64,000 bases of DNA from PGYT01 sp963675055. GTDB lineage: Bacteria > Bacteroidota > Ignavibacteria > Ignavibacteriales > Melioribacteraceae. The notes under the pieces are model-generated. The model saw only the letters and a list, made by a program, of their open reading frames with translations, made no database searches and was not told the DNA's origin. The position numbers were made by a program, and so were the translations under genes. Where the stretch lies: assembly GCA_963675055.2 (NCBI GenBank), contig CAXXJE010000002.1, positions 620,001 to 684,000 on the forward strand, read 5' to 3'. How positions within the stretch are numbered: the first letter of the stretch is position 1; each line of letters starts with the position of its first letter. Below, piece after piece: positions 9,170 to 18,391 of this stretch.

Positions 9170-10657
9170 TTACCCGCCACTATCTTTCGAAAGGGTATAG
9201 TCACTTTCGTTATTCAACCTGTCCAGTGCCGTAACAACGTATACACATTCATCATTGTCGAATTCTGATTTTTCCTCAAGGTAAATCGTCTCACCGTCAT
9301 AAGTTTTATACACGATGTTTTCAGCCTTGCTGATATCAATTGGATCGGACTTTTTAAATCTGTAGACAATATAGTAATAAGGGTATTGCCCGTCTTCGGC
9401 AACTCCCGGTGTATCCCAGTCTATAATGGTGTATTCTTCATCTTCAGTCACTTTAACATTTACCGGTGCGTTTGGCGGAATGGAATCTTTCCAGCTCATG
9501 ACCGGTGGAATAGCCGGGTACTGATAATAATATTCCTTTAACGTATCGGCAAATCCGGACCAGTTCCGGCTTATTGATTTCGCACTGAAGAATACCGATC
9601 CCTCAACTTCACGAGCGCGATTCATTTTCACCTGGTTCCCAAGTTCGGCATAATCGCCTTCGTAATTATCTGCAGCCATCTTGCTGGAAAAGTGTCCGAT
9701 GTACAAATGTCTTTCGTTCTTAACTGTCGTCCACCAGGGTAATAAAAGTTTGTAGGGAGCTCTGTCGTGATCCATCTCCCAGTACAATTGCGGATTGATA
9801 TAATCGACAATTTGCTCGTCCAGCCAGGTTAACGGATCGCAGTAAAGTATATCATACGAATTGAATCCGTCCGTGCCGGCGTATTCGTTCCGCACAATAC
9901 CGAACGGACTTATCCCGAACTTAACATAGGGTTTAGTATTATTCACAACCTCGTATATCTCGCGCATCAACTGATTTATATTATCCCTTCGCCAGTCATC
10001 AACATCGGTAAATCCCCTGCTGTAATTAAGGAATGTCAGCGAATCCTCGTTGGATACTTTCGGTCCGTAAGGATAAAAGTAATCGTCGAAGTGTATTCCG
10101 TCCACATCGTAATTCTCAAGTACGTCGGTCATTACATTGAGAACAAACTTCCTGGCATCCGGATGACCCGGGTCAAGCATTTTATAATCCTTAAACTCAA
10201 GAATCCACTCCGGATGCTGTATGGAAACATGACTGCTGTCTAATTCATAAGCGCCTATCTTCTTAACAGCCCTGTAAGGATTAAACCAGGCATGCAGTTC
10301 TATATTGCGCGCATGTGCTTCGGATATAGCAAGATCCAGCGGATCGAGATAAGGTTCAGGCGCCTTTCCCTGCTGACCTGTAAGCCAGTAAGACCACGGT
10401 TCATATTTCGAATTGTATAAAGCGTCACACTCTGTTCTAACCTGGAAGAAAATCGCGTTTATACCGGCAGCTTTAAGCGAATCGAACATCTGAACGAGTT
10501 CGATAATCTGCTTACCGACAGGGAGTCCCGGTTCGGTCGGCCAGTCGATATTAGCAACCGTGGCAACCCACGCACCCCGGAATTCATATTTAGGATTTTC
10601 GTTCTGTGCGGTTAAAAGAACTGGAATCAGCAGACAGGCGAACAGTATTTTTTTCAT
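9170..10657 (-). CDS. Secreted GHL10 (YngK/DUF187-like) glycoside-hydrolase-like protein
   Basis: 495 aa with signal peptide 1-17 (KKILFACLLIPVLLTAQ). Residues about 24-330 carry the hallmarks of the glycosyl-hydrolase-like 10 family: EFRGAWVATVANIDWP, GINAIFFQVRTECDALY, ELHAWFNPYRA, DGIHFDDYFYPYG and DYINPQLYWE. Members are TIM-barrel proteins thought to act on envelope glycans. After about residue 400 follows a fibronectin-III-like domain (PPNAPVNVKVTEDEEYTIIDWD). The natural substrate is unknown. Confidence 0.85.
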   Translation of the reverse strand: MKKILFACLLIPVLLTAQNENPKYEFRGAWVATVANIDWPTEPGLPVGKQIIELVQMFDSLKAAGINAIFFQVRTECDALYNSKYEPWSYWLTGQQGKAPEPYLDPLDLAISEAHARNIELHAWFNPYRAVKKIGAYELDSSHVSIQHPEWILEFKDYKMLDPGHPDARKFVLNVMTDVLENYDVDGIHFDDYFYPYGPKVSNEDSLTFLNYSRGFTDVDDWRRDNINQLMREIYEVVNNTKPYVKFGISPFGIVRNEYAGTDGFNSYDILYCDPLTWLDEQIVDYINPQLYWEMDHDRAPYKLLLPWWTTVKNERHLYIGHFSSKMAADNYEGDYAELGNQVKMNRAREVEGSVFFSAKSISRNWSGFADTLKEYYYQYPAIPPVMSWKDSIPPNAPVNVKVTEDEEYTIIDWDTPGVAEDGQYPYYYIVYRFKKSDPIDISKAENIVYKTYDGETIYLEEKSEFDNDECVYVVTALDRLNNESDYTLSKDSGG

Positions 10658-10776
10658 AAATCGGCACTCAAGTTTGAATAATTGGGAGTGCTAAGTTAGG
10701 AAAAATTCAAATACTATCCTTTCGTTTGGAAGCTTTATCTTTATTTTAACACAAATATTAAATACGAATTACTGCT

Positions 10777-12081
10777 TTAATTTTTAATCAATAAAGTATT
10801 CGTGCTGTCTATTAGTTCATAATTATCAGAAATAACATAATGGTTCTGTTTTCTACTTACACCTTTAATTTCTTTTGGAAACTGTTCAAAATCCGAAATT
10901 TTTCTAAACCTACCCGTTTTCTCATCAAGCAGTTCTATCTCGCCTAGTTTATTTATCTTCCTATATATATAATGATCAACTTTCATAAATCTAGTGATCT
11001 TTGAGTACTTCTCAATTTCGTAAGACTTAATGAATTGCAGTTCTTTATTATATCGAATTAAATATCTTTTTTTGTTCAATAATCCCGATACAAAAACATT
11101 CTGACTTTTATCTACTGTAATTGTATTTATATCATAACCCTGATAAGGTATTTTAAAATCTGTATTATCAACTATCATAGGAATTCTTTTTACAACACCT
11201 TGCGTTTCCCTGTTATATAAAACCAGTTCAAATTTCCTGTCAATGCTAAATCTAGATACTCGTGCTTTTCGTTTTTTAAGCAATTCAGAACGGCTCACCT
11301 TTTTCTTTTCTTTTAGCAATTCTTCGCGGGAAGGAGCATTTGCGGTCAAACTTCGTCTTTTGTCGATAAGCTTTTTAACTTGTTCATTGTATTCTGTTTT
11401 CTCAATACGATTTTCTTTTAATAATTTTGCCAATTTGGCAAGTTCAGCTGAAATTTCCTCTATCTCGTTTTCTGGTTTCCTCTTTTTGATATCATTTGTC
11501 TCTACAGCCAGTCTGTTGCATGAAATGATACGATCATTATCGTACCATTCAGCTCCATAATAATTAGTACTTAAGTTAATATCTTCCACTTTGCCTGTTT
11601 TCAAATCAATAACCTGTAACTGTGGTTTTGATTCTATGGGTGGCATAGCGGTTAAGAGTTTTTTGCCATCGGGAGAAATCACGTAACGGCTTGCATTAGA
11701 ATGGGCTGTCCAGTTAGTTTTTTGAGTAATGATGTTGACTGATTTAATAATACCCGAATTAGGAGGTCCTCCGGTCATAACGATAATCAGATTCTCTTGA
11801 TTCTCATCAAAAAAAAATGATCCTGGTATTTGCTCAAAATGAGTTTTCTTAAAAACTTCATTTCCATTTTTATCAAACAAGCATACTTCATATGCTTCTT
11901 CAGGAGATTTAAATGAAGTATATGTAAAAACCGAGGTATACGACTGATTGGATTTAATCTCCATAATTTCTTCATTTTCACCAAGATTAATTGTCCTCAA
12001 TAAATCTTGCCCCCAACCAAAATTTGACGCATAAATAAAAGTGACAAATAAGATTAAAATGTAATTTCCACGAATTCTCAT
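10777..12081 (-). CDS. Secreted propeller-like protein with charged helical insert
   Basis: 434 aa from ATG 12079-12081, chosen because GGAG stands about 5 nt upstream and a signal peptide follows at once (RIRGNYILILFVTFIYAS). The mature protein has short repeated strands typical of WD40/YncE-like propellers (SRYVISPDGKKLL, LQVIDLKTGKVEDI). A strongly charged Lys/Glu helical insert lies near residues 200-285 and resembles a coiled coil. No catalytic motif seen. The frame stays open upstream to ATG 12165 (see separate entry). Confidence 0.6.
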   Translation of the reverse strand: MRIRGNYILILFVTFIYASNFGWGQDLLRTINLGENEEIMEIKSNQSYTSVFTYTSFKSPEEAYEVCLFDKNGNEVFKKTHFEQIPGSFFFDENQENLIIVMTGGPPNSGIIKSVNIITQKTNWTAHSNASRYVISPDGKKLLTAMPPIESKPQLQVIDLKTGKVEDINLSTNYYGAEWYDNDRIISCNRLAVETNDIKKRKPENEIEEISAELAKLAKLLKENRIEKTEYNEQVKKLIDKRRSLTANAPSREELLKEKKKVSRSELLKKRKARVSRFSIDRKFELVLYNRETQGVVKRIPMIVDNTDFKIPYQGYDINTITVDKSQNVFVSGLLNKKRYLIRYNKELQFIKSYEIEKYSKITRFMKVDHYIYRKINKLGEIELLDEKTGRFRKISDFEQFPKEIKGVSRKQNHYVISDNYELIDSTNTLLIKN

Positions 12082-12165
12082 ATATGCTCCAAACAATCTG
12101 CCCATTAAATACCCTATAGACAGATTATCATCTACGATAAGAATTCGCTGTCTGCTCTTTAACAT
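12082..12165 (-). pseudogene. Response-regulator-like N-terminal stub, in frame with the secreted gene
   Basis: ATG 12163-12165 is preceded by GGGGA with 7 nt spacing, a very good ribosome binding site. The 28 codons that follow read like the first strand and helix of a receiver domain (RILIVDDNLSIGYLMGRLF), including the paired Asp of the acidic pocket. The reading then runs in frame into the secreted gene, whose own start and ribosome binding site lie at the junction. I interpret this as the 5' remnant of a response regulator left by a deletion. Chance resemblance over such a short length cannot be excluded. Confidence 0.4.
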
Positions 12166-12497
12166 TTCTCATTCCCCACAAATGATTAGTACAAGTTTAA
12201 TTTTTTATATTAAAATTACAAGTAGCAATTATTATCTCTTACAGGATTTTAATTATGATTACTTTCTTTAAACCGATTATATTTACCTCTACGAAACCGG
12301 ATCAATCAATTTATTGTTTAACAACTTGAAATAAACATTACCATGAAGAGTGGAAGAAACGAAGTAAAAAGAATTTTAATCCGTCTTCGCGTTCCGCTAC
12401 GCCGGACGAGAAGTGAGGTTTAATTCCCCGTAGCTTGCTGCGGAATAAGAGTCCAGAGCTTGCTCTGGGGTTAATACCATTTATTAAAGAGGTAACT
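12166..12497. other. Intergenic region upstream of clpB with repeat-like hairpins
   Basis: 332 bp without a gene. The left two thirds (12166-12340) is AT-rich with no recognisable element and presumably carries promoters for the divergent genes. The part nearest clpB holds two GC-rich hairpins described separately. I see no CIRCE element (the HrcA operator). Confidence 0.5.
12428..12468. repeat. Paired REP-like hairpins with AGCTTGCT core
   Basis: Two short inverted repeats in tandem: 12428-12443 (CCGTAGC/GCTGCGG, one G-T pair) and 12453-12468 (CCAGAG/CTCTGG with loop CTTG). Both contain AGCTTGCT at the centre. They resemble the CCCGCAGCTTGCTGCGGGG-type intergenic repeats known from several phyla, some associated with REP-type tyrosine transposases. 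No transposase is present here. They lie 30-70 bp upstream of the clpB start, so they would fall in its leader if the promoter is further upstream. Confidence 0.55.
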
Positions 12498-15122
12498 ATG
12501 GCTTTTAATTTCAACAAATTCACATTGAAAGCACAGGAAACCATGCAGAACGCGGTTGAGATTGCACAGAACTATAACAACCAGTTGATAGAACCGGAAC
12601 ACCTGGCAGCGGCTATGCTTCAGGACAGTGACAACGTTGCCGTATCCATAATACATAAAGCGGGTTTGAATATTGACCAGCTGAGATTAAAGCTGGGCGA
12701 GCTGCTCGAAAATCTTCCGGAGGTTACGGGCGCCGGGGTCGGCAGTCAGAAGATGTCGCAGCCCACCGGTAAAATACTTGATGTTGCTGCCAAAGAAGCC
12801 GACAATCTTAAAGATGAATACGTTTCAACGGAACATATGTTGCTTGCCTTAGCCGAGGAGAAAGGCAAGACCGGCAAACTGCTGAACGATAATGGAATAA
12901 CTAAGGATGTAGTTCTAACAGCATTAAAAGGTATAAGAGGTAATCAGAGAATAACTTCGCAGAATCCGGATGACACTTATCAGTCGCTTAAAAAGTATGG
13001 ACGGGATCTTAATGACCTGGCGCGACGAAACAAACTCGATCCTGTTATCGGACGGGATGAGGAGATTAGACGAGTCCTTCAGGTACTCTCGCGCAGAACG
13101 AAGAACAATCCTGTTCTGATCGGTGAACCTGGCGTCGGTAAAACCGCTATTGCCGAGGGATTAGCGCATCGCATTGTTTCCGGCGACGTACCCGAGAACC
13201 TGAAAACAAAAAGTATAGTAGCACTTGATCTGGGCGCGCTTGTTGCCGGTACACAGTTCCGTGGACAGTTCGAGGAAAGGATGAAAGCGGTTATTAAAGA
13301 AGTTCAGGAATCGAACGGCGAGGTAGTTTTATTTATCGACGAACTTCATCAGCTTGTCGGCGCAGGGAAAACCGACGGCGCTATGGATGCTGCAAACATA
13401 CTTAAACCGGCATTAGCCCGCGGGGAGTTACATACCATCGGCGCAACAACGCTTAAAGAGTACAAGAAACATATTGAAAAAGACGCGGCTCTTGAAAGAC
13501 GCTTCCAGCCCGTTGTAATCACCGAACCAAACGAGGAAGATGCAATCTCGATCCTTCGTGGTTTGAAAGAACGCTACGAAGTTCATCACGGTGTACGGAT
13601 TACAGACGGCGCTATCGTTGCCGCTGTGCAGCTTTCTCACAGGTACATAACGGATCGTTTCTTACCGGATAAAGCAATCGATCTGATAGACGAAGCGGCA
13701 TCAAAGTTGAGAATTGAGATAAATTCAATGCCGGGAGATCTTGATGCACTTGAGCGAAGAGTAAAACAGCTTGAAATAGAAAGAGAAGCTTTAAAACGCG
13801 AGAAAGACGAAGAGTCGGCATTAAGACTTGACGAGATAAATAAAGAACTAGGCGACCTTGTTGAGGAAAGGAACCAGCTAAAAAGTCATTGGGAAATTGA
13901 GAAAGAAAGAATTCAGGCAATCAGACAAATTAAGAACGAGATTGAATCTGCCAAGGGACAAGCGGATAAATATGAACGGGAAGGAGATCTCGGCAAGGTT
14001 GCGGAACTAAGATACGGAACTATAAATCAGCTCGAGCAGAAACTAAAATCCGAAGGTGAGGAACTCGCAAAAATTCAGACGAGCAAAAAACTCCTTAAAG
14101 AAGAAGTTGATGCCGAGGATATTGCCGAGGTTGTAGCAAAGTGGACCGGGATACCGGTTAACAGGATGCTTGAAAGCGAACGTAGTAAACTAATCCGGAT
14201 GGAAGAAGAACTTCATAAAAGAGTCGTTGGCCAGGAAGACGCGGTTGTCGCAGTCTCTAATGCTATTCGAAGATCCCGCGCGGGCCTGCAGGATATCAAT
14301 CGCCCGATAGGCTCGTTTATATTTATCGGAACTACCGGTGTCGGTAAAACAGAACTTGCGAGATCGCTGGCATCATTCCTCTTCAACGACGAACATGCGA
14401 TGATTCGAATAGATATGTCGGAGTACATGGAGAAGCACAGTGTTTCAAGGCTTATCGGGGCTCCTCCCGGATACGTCGGTTACGAGGAAGGCGGACAGCT
14501 TACCGAGGCTGTTCGACGTCGTCCTTATTCAGTTGTTTTGCTGGATGAAATAGAGAAAGCGCATCATGATGTGTTTAATGTGCTGCTGCAGGTTCTCGAT
14601 GACGGCCGGCTTACGGATAACCAGGGACGAACAGTAGACTTTAAGAATACAATTATTATAATGACATCCAACCTCGGATCACACTTAATCCAGGAGCGGA
14701 TAAGTACAATCAACGAAGATAACTTCGAGAATGTGATGGGCGAACTTCGATCACAATTGTCCGAACTTTTACGCAACACCATCAGACCTGAGTTTCTGAA
14801 TAGAATAGACGAGGTTGTTCTATTCAAACCGCTTCTGAAAAATGAGCTTATGGGAATAATCGATATTCAGCTTCAGCGTGTCGGAAAGATGCTTGCGGAT
14901 AAGGGAATTGATCTGGAAATTAGTCAGGAAGCGAAATCTCTATTGATGGAAGTGGGATACGATGTTACTTACGGCGCGAGACCGTTAAAGCGTACCATTC
15001 AAAAGCATCTGATTAATCCGCTTTCAACGGAACTGCTTATGAATCACTTCTCGCAGGGCGATACGATAATTGTTGAATCCCCGGGCGATGGCAGACTTCA
15101 TTTTACTAAAAAGCAGGATTAA
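12498..15122 (+). CDS. clpB: ATP-dependent disaggregase ClpB
   Basis: 874 aa from ATG 12498 (AGAGG just upstream); family members are about 860 aa. The N-terminal Clp repeat domain (1 to about 145) is followed by nucleotide-binding domain 1 with Walker A GEPGVGKT at 209-216, a middle coiled-coil domain at about 410-530 that distinguishes ClpB from ClpA/ClpC, and domain 2 with Walker A GTTGVGKT at 611-618. The protein threads aggregated proteins through its hexamer pore together with DnaK. The gene is single and appears intact. It ends with the C-terminal D2-small domain. Confidence 0.97.
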   Translation: MAFNFNKFTLKAQETMQNAVEIAQNYNNQLIEPEHLAAAMLQDSDNVAVSIIHKAGLNIDQLRLKLGELLENLPEVTGAGVGSQKMSQPTGKILDVAAKEADNLKDEYVSTEHMLLALAEEKGKTGKLLNDNGITKDVVLTALKGIRGNQRITSQNPDDTYQSLKKYGRDLNDLARRNKLDPVIGRDEEIRRVLQVLSRRTKNNPVLIGEPGVGKTAIAEGLAHRIVSGDVPENLKTKSIVALDLGALVAGTQFRGQFEERMKAVIKEVQESNGEVVLFIDELHQLVGAGKTDGAMDAANILKPALARGELHTIGATTLKEYKKHIEKDAALERRFQPVVITEPNEEDAISILRGLKERYEVHHGVRITDGAIVAAVQLSHRYITDRFLPDKAIDLIDEAASKLRIEINSMPGDLDALERRVKQLEIEREALKREKDEESALRLDEINKELGDLVEERNQLKSHWEIEKERIQAIRQIKNEIESAKGQADKYEREGDLGKVAELRYGTINQLEQKLKSEGEELAKIQTSKKLLKEEVDAEDIAEVVAKWTGIPVNRMLESERSKLIRMEEELHKRVVGQEDAVVAVSNAIRRSRAGLQDINRPIGSFIFIGTTGVGKTELARSLASFLFNDEHAMIRIDMSEYMEKHSVSRLIGAPPGYVGYEEGGQLTEAVRRRPYSVVLLDEIEKAHHDVFNVLLQVLDDGRLTDNQGRTVDFKNTIIIMTSNLGSHLIQERISTINEDNFENVMGELRSQLSELLRNTIRPEFLNRIDEVVLFKPLLKNELMGIIDIQLQRVGKMLADKGIDLEISQEAKSLLMEVGYDVTYGARPLKRTIQKHLINPLSTELLMNHFSQGDTIIVESPGDGRLHFTKKQD

Positions 15123-15218
15123 AGTAACATATGTTACTCTTGGACTCCAATAAATTGACTTGTTGGAGTTTATTCAAGATTCTTTATGCTGTCGTAAAAT
15201 AAAAGGAATAGTTTCAGA

Positions 15219-15520
15219 TGTCATTCCGAATCCCAGTCCGGCAACTGCCGGTCTGTGGTGAGGAATCTTTTAAATTTCTAAATTATAACAGGTCAGCTTT
15301 TCGAGAAAGTGCTGATATGGAAAAACAGTATATAAACTGGTGTACTTTGAGCAAACGGAAAGTGTAACCACAGCAATTGCTAGAAAAAAAGAAATAAAGA
15401 AGTGGTGAAGAGAAAAGAAGAATAAATTGATTGAAACTAAGAATCCAGAATGGGAAGATTTGAGTGAATTGATATGGTTGTAAGATTTCTCTCCCGATAT
15501 TCATCGGGATCGAAATGACA
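15219..15520. mobile_element. 302-bp inverted-repeat element carrying a dead GIY-YIG nuclease
   Basis: The left terminus TGTCATTCCGA (15219-15229) and right terminus TCGAAATGACA (15510-15520) are inverted copies with one mismatch. The similarity extends inwards: each side has a hairpin (CCGGCA/TGCCGG at 15238-15251; CCCGAT/ATCGGG at 15493-15508) and a GAGGAATCT or AGATTTCTC block. Between them is a degraded GIY-YIG gene. Sequences of this TGTCATTCCGA...AATGACA type are, from memory, frequent next to GIY-YIG genes in Bacteroidota-like genomes. No target duplication is evident. Confidence 0.6.
15319..15483 (+). pseudogene. GIY-YIG nuclease family remnant (C-terminal part)
   Basis: In frame from about 15319, translation gives KLVYFEQTESVTTAIARKKE, then IKKW, a TGA stop, then REKKNKLIETKNPEWEDLSE and a final stop at 15481-15483. 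This is the conserved C-terminal half of the small UPF0213-type GIY-YIG nucleases, in which an Arg normally occupies the TGA position (WRREKKN or similar). The N-terminal catalytic half with the GIY and YIG motifs is missing and the 5' part is out of frame. It is therefore non-functional. Confidence 0.8.
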
Positions 15521-15616
15521 ACAATTACATGTGAGACAACCTCATCTGTTAATCAATTCATATCTTCACGCGTTTTTAGTAGATTAGTGGTGTTTGTAAG
15601 TAAAAATAGACATGAT

Positions 15617-16891
15617 ATGAAAAATAATTTTTATAATGAGTTCGATTACGAGCGAGTTAACGAAAGTAAACGTACAGACGATTACAGAACGCCATTCCAG
15701 ATCGACCGGGACCGGCTTATCCACTCATCCGAGTTCAGGAGGCTGCAAGGCAAGACGCAGGTGTTCATCCCCGGCGAATACGATTATTACCGAACACGAT
15801 TAACACATTCTATTGAGGTTGCGCAGATCGGCCGGTCTATATGCAACTTCGTTCATAAAAAATATGATGGTATTTTCAGCGACGATTATTACATCGATCC
15901 GGATCTTGTTGAATCCGCCTGTCTTTCACACGATCTCGGCCATCCCCCTTTCGGTCATGCCGGCGAGAGAACGCTGAACAGAATTATGAAGCCTTACGGT
16001 GGATTTGAAGGTAACGCCCAGACTTTGCGTTTGCTTACTGAAATCTTTTACACATTCGACAATGACCGGCGCGGTATGAAACCAACCCGTGCTCTAACAG
16101 ACGCTATTCTAAAATATAAATCACTTTACAGCGATTTTGACGATCCCTATAATCATTTTCTTTATGATTACCAGGCAGACATTGTTGACTTCGTATTCGG
16201 CGGAAAAGAACGGCCGGCAGACTTAACTCCCGGAGAAGAATTAAACGGGTTCAAGAGTATTGAATGCCAGATAATGGACTGGGCCGATGACACCGCTTAC
16301 GCTACAAATGATCTCGTGGATAGTATCAGCGGAGGATTCATTTCAATTATCAAACTCGAAAGATGGTATGAAAGGAACGAAGACAAACTCAACAGCAATG
16401 AGCGGGATTACTTCAATGAGATTGTCGACTGGATAAGAAAACGCAGGTTCAAAGCACAGTTCGGAAGTCAGATAGGCAACCTTATTGAATCATGTGGAAT
16501 TAAAGAACGCACAACTTTTATGGATGATAAAACCAACAGATACAAATTTGAACTTGTCGTTGACAAAGACGTGATAGAACGGGTTGAACTATATAAACGT
16601 ATTGCGGTTGAACTTGTATTCAGGTCTTCACAACTTCACCAGATGGAATACAAGGGCAATATGATGATCGAGAAAATGTTCGAAACTCATGTTGAAAATT
16701 ATATCGAGTCCATTAAGGAAACAAAGCTTCTGCCGGACTTTTCGGATATGCTTATTCGCAATGAAGACGAAGAGATAAAACGCGCACGACTCGTTTGCGA
16801 TTATCTGGCGGGAATGACAGACTCTTTCGCTATGACGAATTATAAACGTTTATTCGATCCAGATTACTCTTCAATAAAAGACTACATTTAA
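15617..16891 (+). CDS. dgt: Deoxyguanosinetriphosphate triphosphohydrolase (dGTPase)
   Basis: 424 aa from ATG 15617. A longer in-frame reading from 15515 would begin inside the repeat element and adds a stretch without family similarity. HD-domain metal ligands are visible: His64 (RLTHSIEVAQIG), His105-Asp106 (LSHDLGHPPFGHAGE) and a later Asp in MDWADDTAYATND. The enzyme hydrolyses dGTP (often other dNTPs) to the nucleoside and tripolyphosphate, controlling dNTP pools. The ribosome binding site is weak. A DUF971 gene follows 11 bp later. Confidence 0.93.
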   Translation: MKNNFYNEFDYERVNESKRTDDYRTPFQIDRDRLIHSSEFRRLQGKTQVFIPGEYDYYRTRLTHSIEVAQIGRSICNFVHKKYDGIFSDDYYIDPDLVESACLSHDLGHPPFGHAGERTLNRIMKPYGGFEGNAQTLRLLTEIFYTFDNDRRGMKPTRALTDAILKYKSLYSDFDDPYNHFLYDYQADIVDFVFGGKERPADLTPGEELNGFKSIECQIMDWADDTAYATNDLVDSISGGFISIIKLERWYERNEDKLNSNERDYFNEIVDWIRKRRFKAQFGSQIGNLIESCGIKERTTFMDDKTNRYKFELVVDKDVIERVELYKRIAVELVFRSSQLHQMEYKGNMMIEKMFETHVENYIESIKETKLLPDFSDMLIRNEDEEIKRARLVCDYLAGMTDSFAMTNYKRLFDPDYSSIKDYI

Positions 16892-16902
16892 GGAATAAAA
16901 AA

Positions 16903-17232
16903 ATGGCTGCTCCTCAAAAAATAAAATTAAATAAAGAAGAAAAAATCCTCTATATCACCTGGTCGGAAGGAAACACATCGACCATTCCGCTGAAGCTGCT
17001 TCGTGACGAATCCCCCGATGCCGCGAACAAGGGAGAAACAATTCTCTGGAAACATTACGAACCCGCTCCGCAGGGACCTGATAAACCAGGCAAATATGAA
17101 GTTGAAAAAATCGAGCCGGTCGGCAAGTATGCTATTCAAATTTTCTGGAAAGACGGTTACGATTACGGCATTTATTCGTGGGATGTTTTACAAAGACTCG
17201 CTGAGTTTGCAGATGTAAAAAAGAACCTTTAA
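16903..17232 (+). CDS. DUF971 (gamma-butyrobetaine hydroxylase-like N-terminal) protein
   Basis: 109 aa. The pattern WSEGNTSTIPLKLLRD ... GKYAIQIFWKDGYDYGIYSW followed by VLQRLAE is that of the DUF971/GBBH-like N-terminal family, which occurs as a stand-alone protein or fused to Mrp/ApbC iron-sulfur carriers and to gamma-butyrobetaine hydroxylase. The domain is a small beta fold, zinc-binding in some relatives; no Cys cluster is present here. Spacing of 11 bp suggests cotranscription with dgt. Role not established. Confidence 0.88.
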   Translation: MAAPQKIKLNKEEKILYITWSEGNTSTIPLKLLRDESPDAANKGETILWKHYEPAPQGPDKPGKYEVEKIEPVGKYAIQIFWKDGYDYGIYSWDVLQRLAEFADVKKNL

Positions 17233-17461
17233 TTCGCAAATGCTCAGTTATCGGAATTATCCCGCGGTTATTTTTTTTTAGTTGCATTTTACTTCAATTC
17301 CTTTAACTTGAATATGTGATCTGGATAACTTCAAAATACCGTTATTGATGTTATATTATTACTGTTAATTCATCCGAAACACTGATACTAAATTTTTGAC
17401 TGTTTACAAAAACAGGTTTTAGTTAAACTCATTTATTAAATTTTAAATGGGGGCAATTATT

Positions 17462-17653
17462 ATGGATAGATATAATGAGAACAAAATCGATTCAGGCATT
17501 AAAACCTTAAAACGCCTCTCAGATGATCTGGATCAACAAAGCAACGAAGAATTACGTGAGCAATTGTGGAAACTTCAGCGCGAAGCAACTCTATTAATGG
17601 AGTTAATAGATGAGGAGATTTACGCTGAAGAGGATTTAAGACAGGCTATGTAG
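17462..17653 (+). CDS. Small acidic helical protein
   Basis: 63 aa from ATG 17462, chosen over ATG 17447 because the GGGGG run at 17449-17453 then serves as ribosome binding site. The protein is almost wholly helical and highly charged (LKRLSDDLDQQSNEELREQL, then LMELIDEEIYAEED), so a short coiled coil is likely. No family recognised. It is followed at once by a strong terminator, which supports it being an independent transcription unit. Confidence 0.65.
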   Translation: MDRYNENKIDSGIKTLKRLSDDLDQQSNEELREQLWKLQREATLLMELIDEEIYAEEDLRQAM

Positions 17654-17678
17654 TTCTTTCTAAATATAGTTTGAAGTT

Positions 17679-17709
17679 AAAAAACCTCCTTCGACGAAGG
17701 AGGTTTTTT
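17679..17709. terminator. Bidirectional rho-independent terminator
   Basis: Near-perfect inverted repeat AAAAAACCTCCTTCG / CGAAGGAGGTTTTTT with A and T runs on both flanks. It lies between the convergent small coiled-coil gene and the TlpA-like gene and can stop transcripts from both sides. Confidence 0.93.
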
Positions 17710-17713
17710 ATGC

Positions 17714-18346
17714 TCAATTTTCAACAATAATGGGCAATTCGAAATCCGGAGCTTTAACCGATTCCTTTGTTTCTGCGGCATCACTCAGAATTTTGTTGAT
17801 TTCGTTTACGTATATTTCTTTTGAAACATACCCTACATGCTGTGCGGCTACATTACCGTTTTTATCGATTATAAATGATGTGGGAATCTGACCAACACCA
17901 CCATACCTGTAAGTTACAGATTGATTTCCCCAAACCATCGGGTAATTTACGCCGTATTCCTTAATAAAGTTCTCAACATCTGTTTTGTTCTTCGTATCGT
18001 CCATGGAGATACCAATAAACTCAACATCATTATCAGCAAATTGCTTTTTCATCTCAACAAATTCGGGAATTCCCTTTCTGCAGGGAGCACACCACGTAGC
18101 CCAGAAATCGATAACAACAACTTTGCCCTGATAGTCTGATAGCTTTACTGTTTTACCGCTGTATTCGAAATAGTTTGGGGGATACGGTCCGTTATCCGGT
18201 CCGCCATCGATATTATTTACTATAAATAATCCGATAATAACAGCGAAAAAAACGCCGCTTTTAATCCATTTCTTCTGTTTTTCGGTTAATTGTCCGGGTG
18301 TGTTTTCAGGAACTTCCTGTGCTTTCTTATGCTGCTTTTGACTCAT
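17714..18346 (-). CDS. Membrane-anchored TlpA/ResA-like thioredoxin
   Basis: 210 aa. One membrane helix at about 30-46 anchors a thioredoxin-like domain outside the cytoplasm. The active site is W85-C86-A-P-C89 within VVVIDFWATWCAPCR, and the cis-proline loop is visible as GQIPTSFIID. TlpA/ResA proteins reduce disulfides in cytochrome c maturation or other envelope proteins. Upstream lie DUF1858 and DUF6132 genes on the same strand (45-bp gap, then overlap), suggesting a redox-related operon. Confidence 0.9.
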   Translation of the reverse strand: MSQKQHKKAQEVPENTPGQLTEKQKKWIKSGVFFAVIIGLFIVNNIDGGPDNGPYPPNYFEYSGKTVKLSDYQGKVVVIDFWATWCAPCRKGIPEFVEMKKQFADNDVEFIGISMDDTKNKTDVENFIKEYGVNYPMVWGNQSVTYRYGGVGQIPTSFIIDKNGNVAAQHVGYVSKEIYVNEINKILSDAAETKESVKAPDFELPIIVEN

Positions 18347-18391
18347 AATTTATTGTACCTTTATAAAATTTATTATCCAATATACAATAAA

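Larger units (their letters stand above)
15123..15616. other. Intergenic region containing an inverted-repeat element
   Basis: 494 bp between clpB and dgt. The first 95 bp hold a weak inverted repeat just after clpB (around 15135-15170, TTGGACTCCAA and TTGTTGGAGTTT) that may help termination. The middle 302 bp are the GIY-YIG element listed separately. The last 95 bp lead into dgt and show no clear ribosome binding site. Confidence 0.5.
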
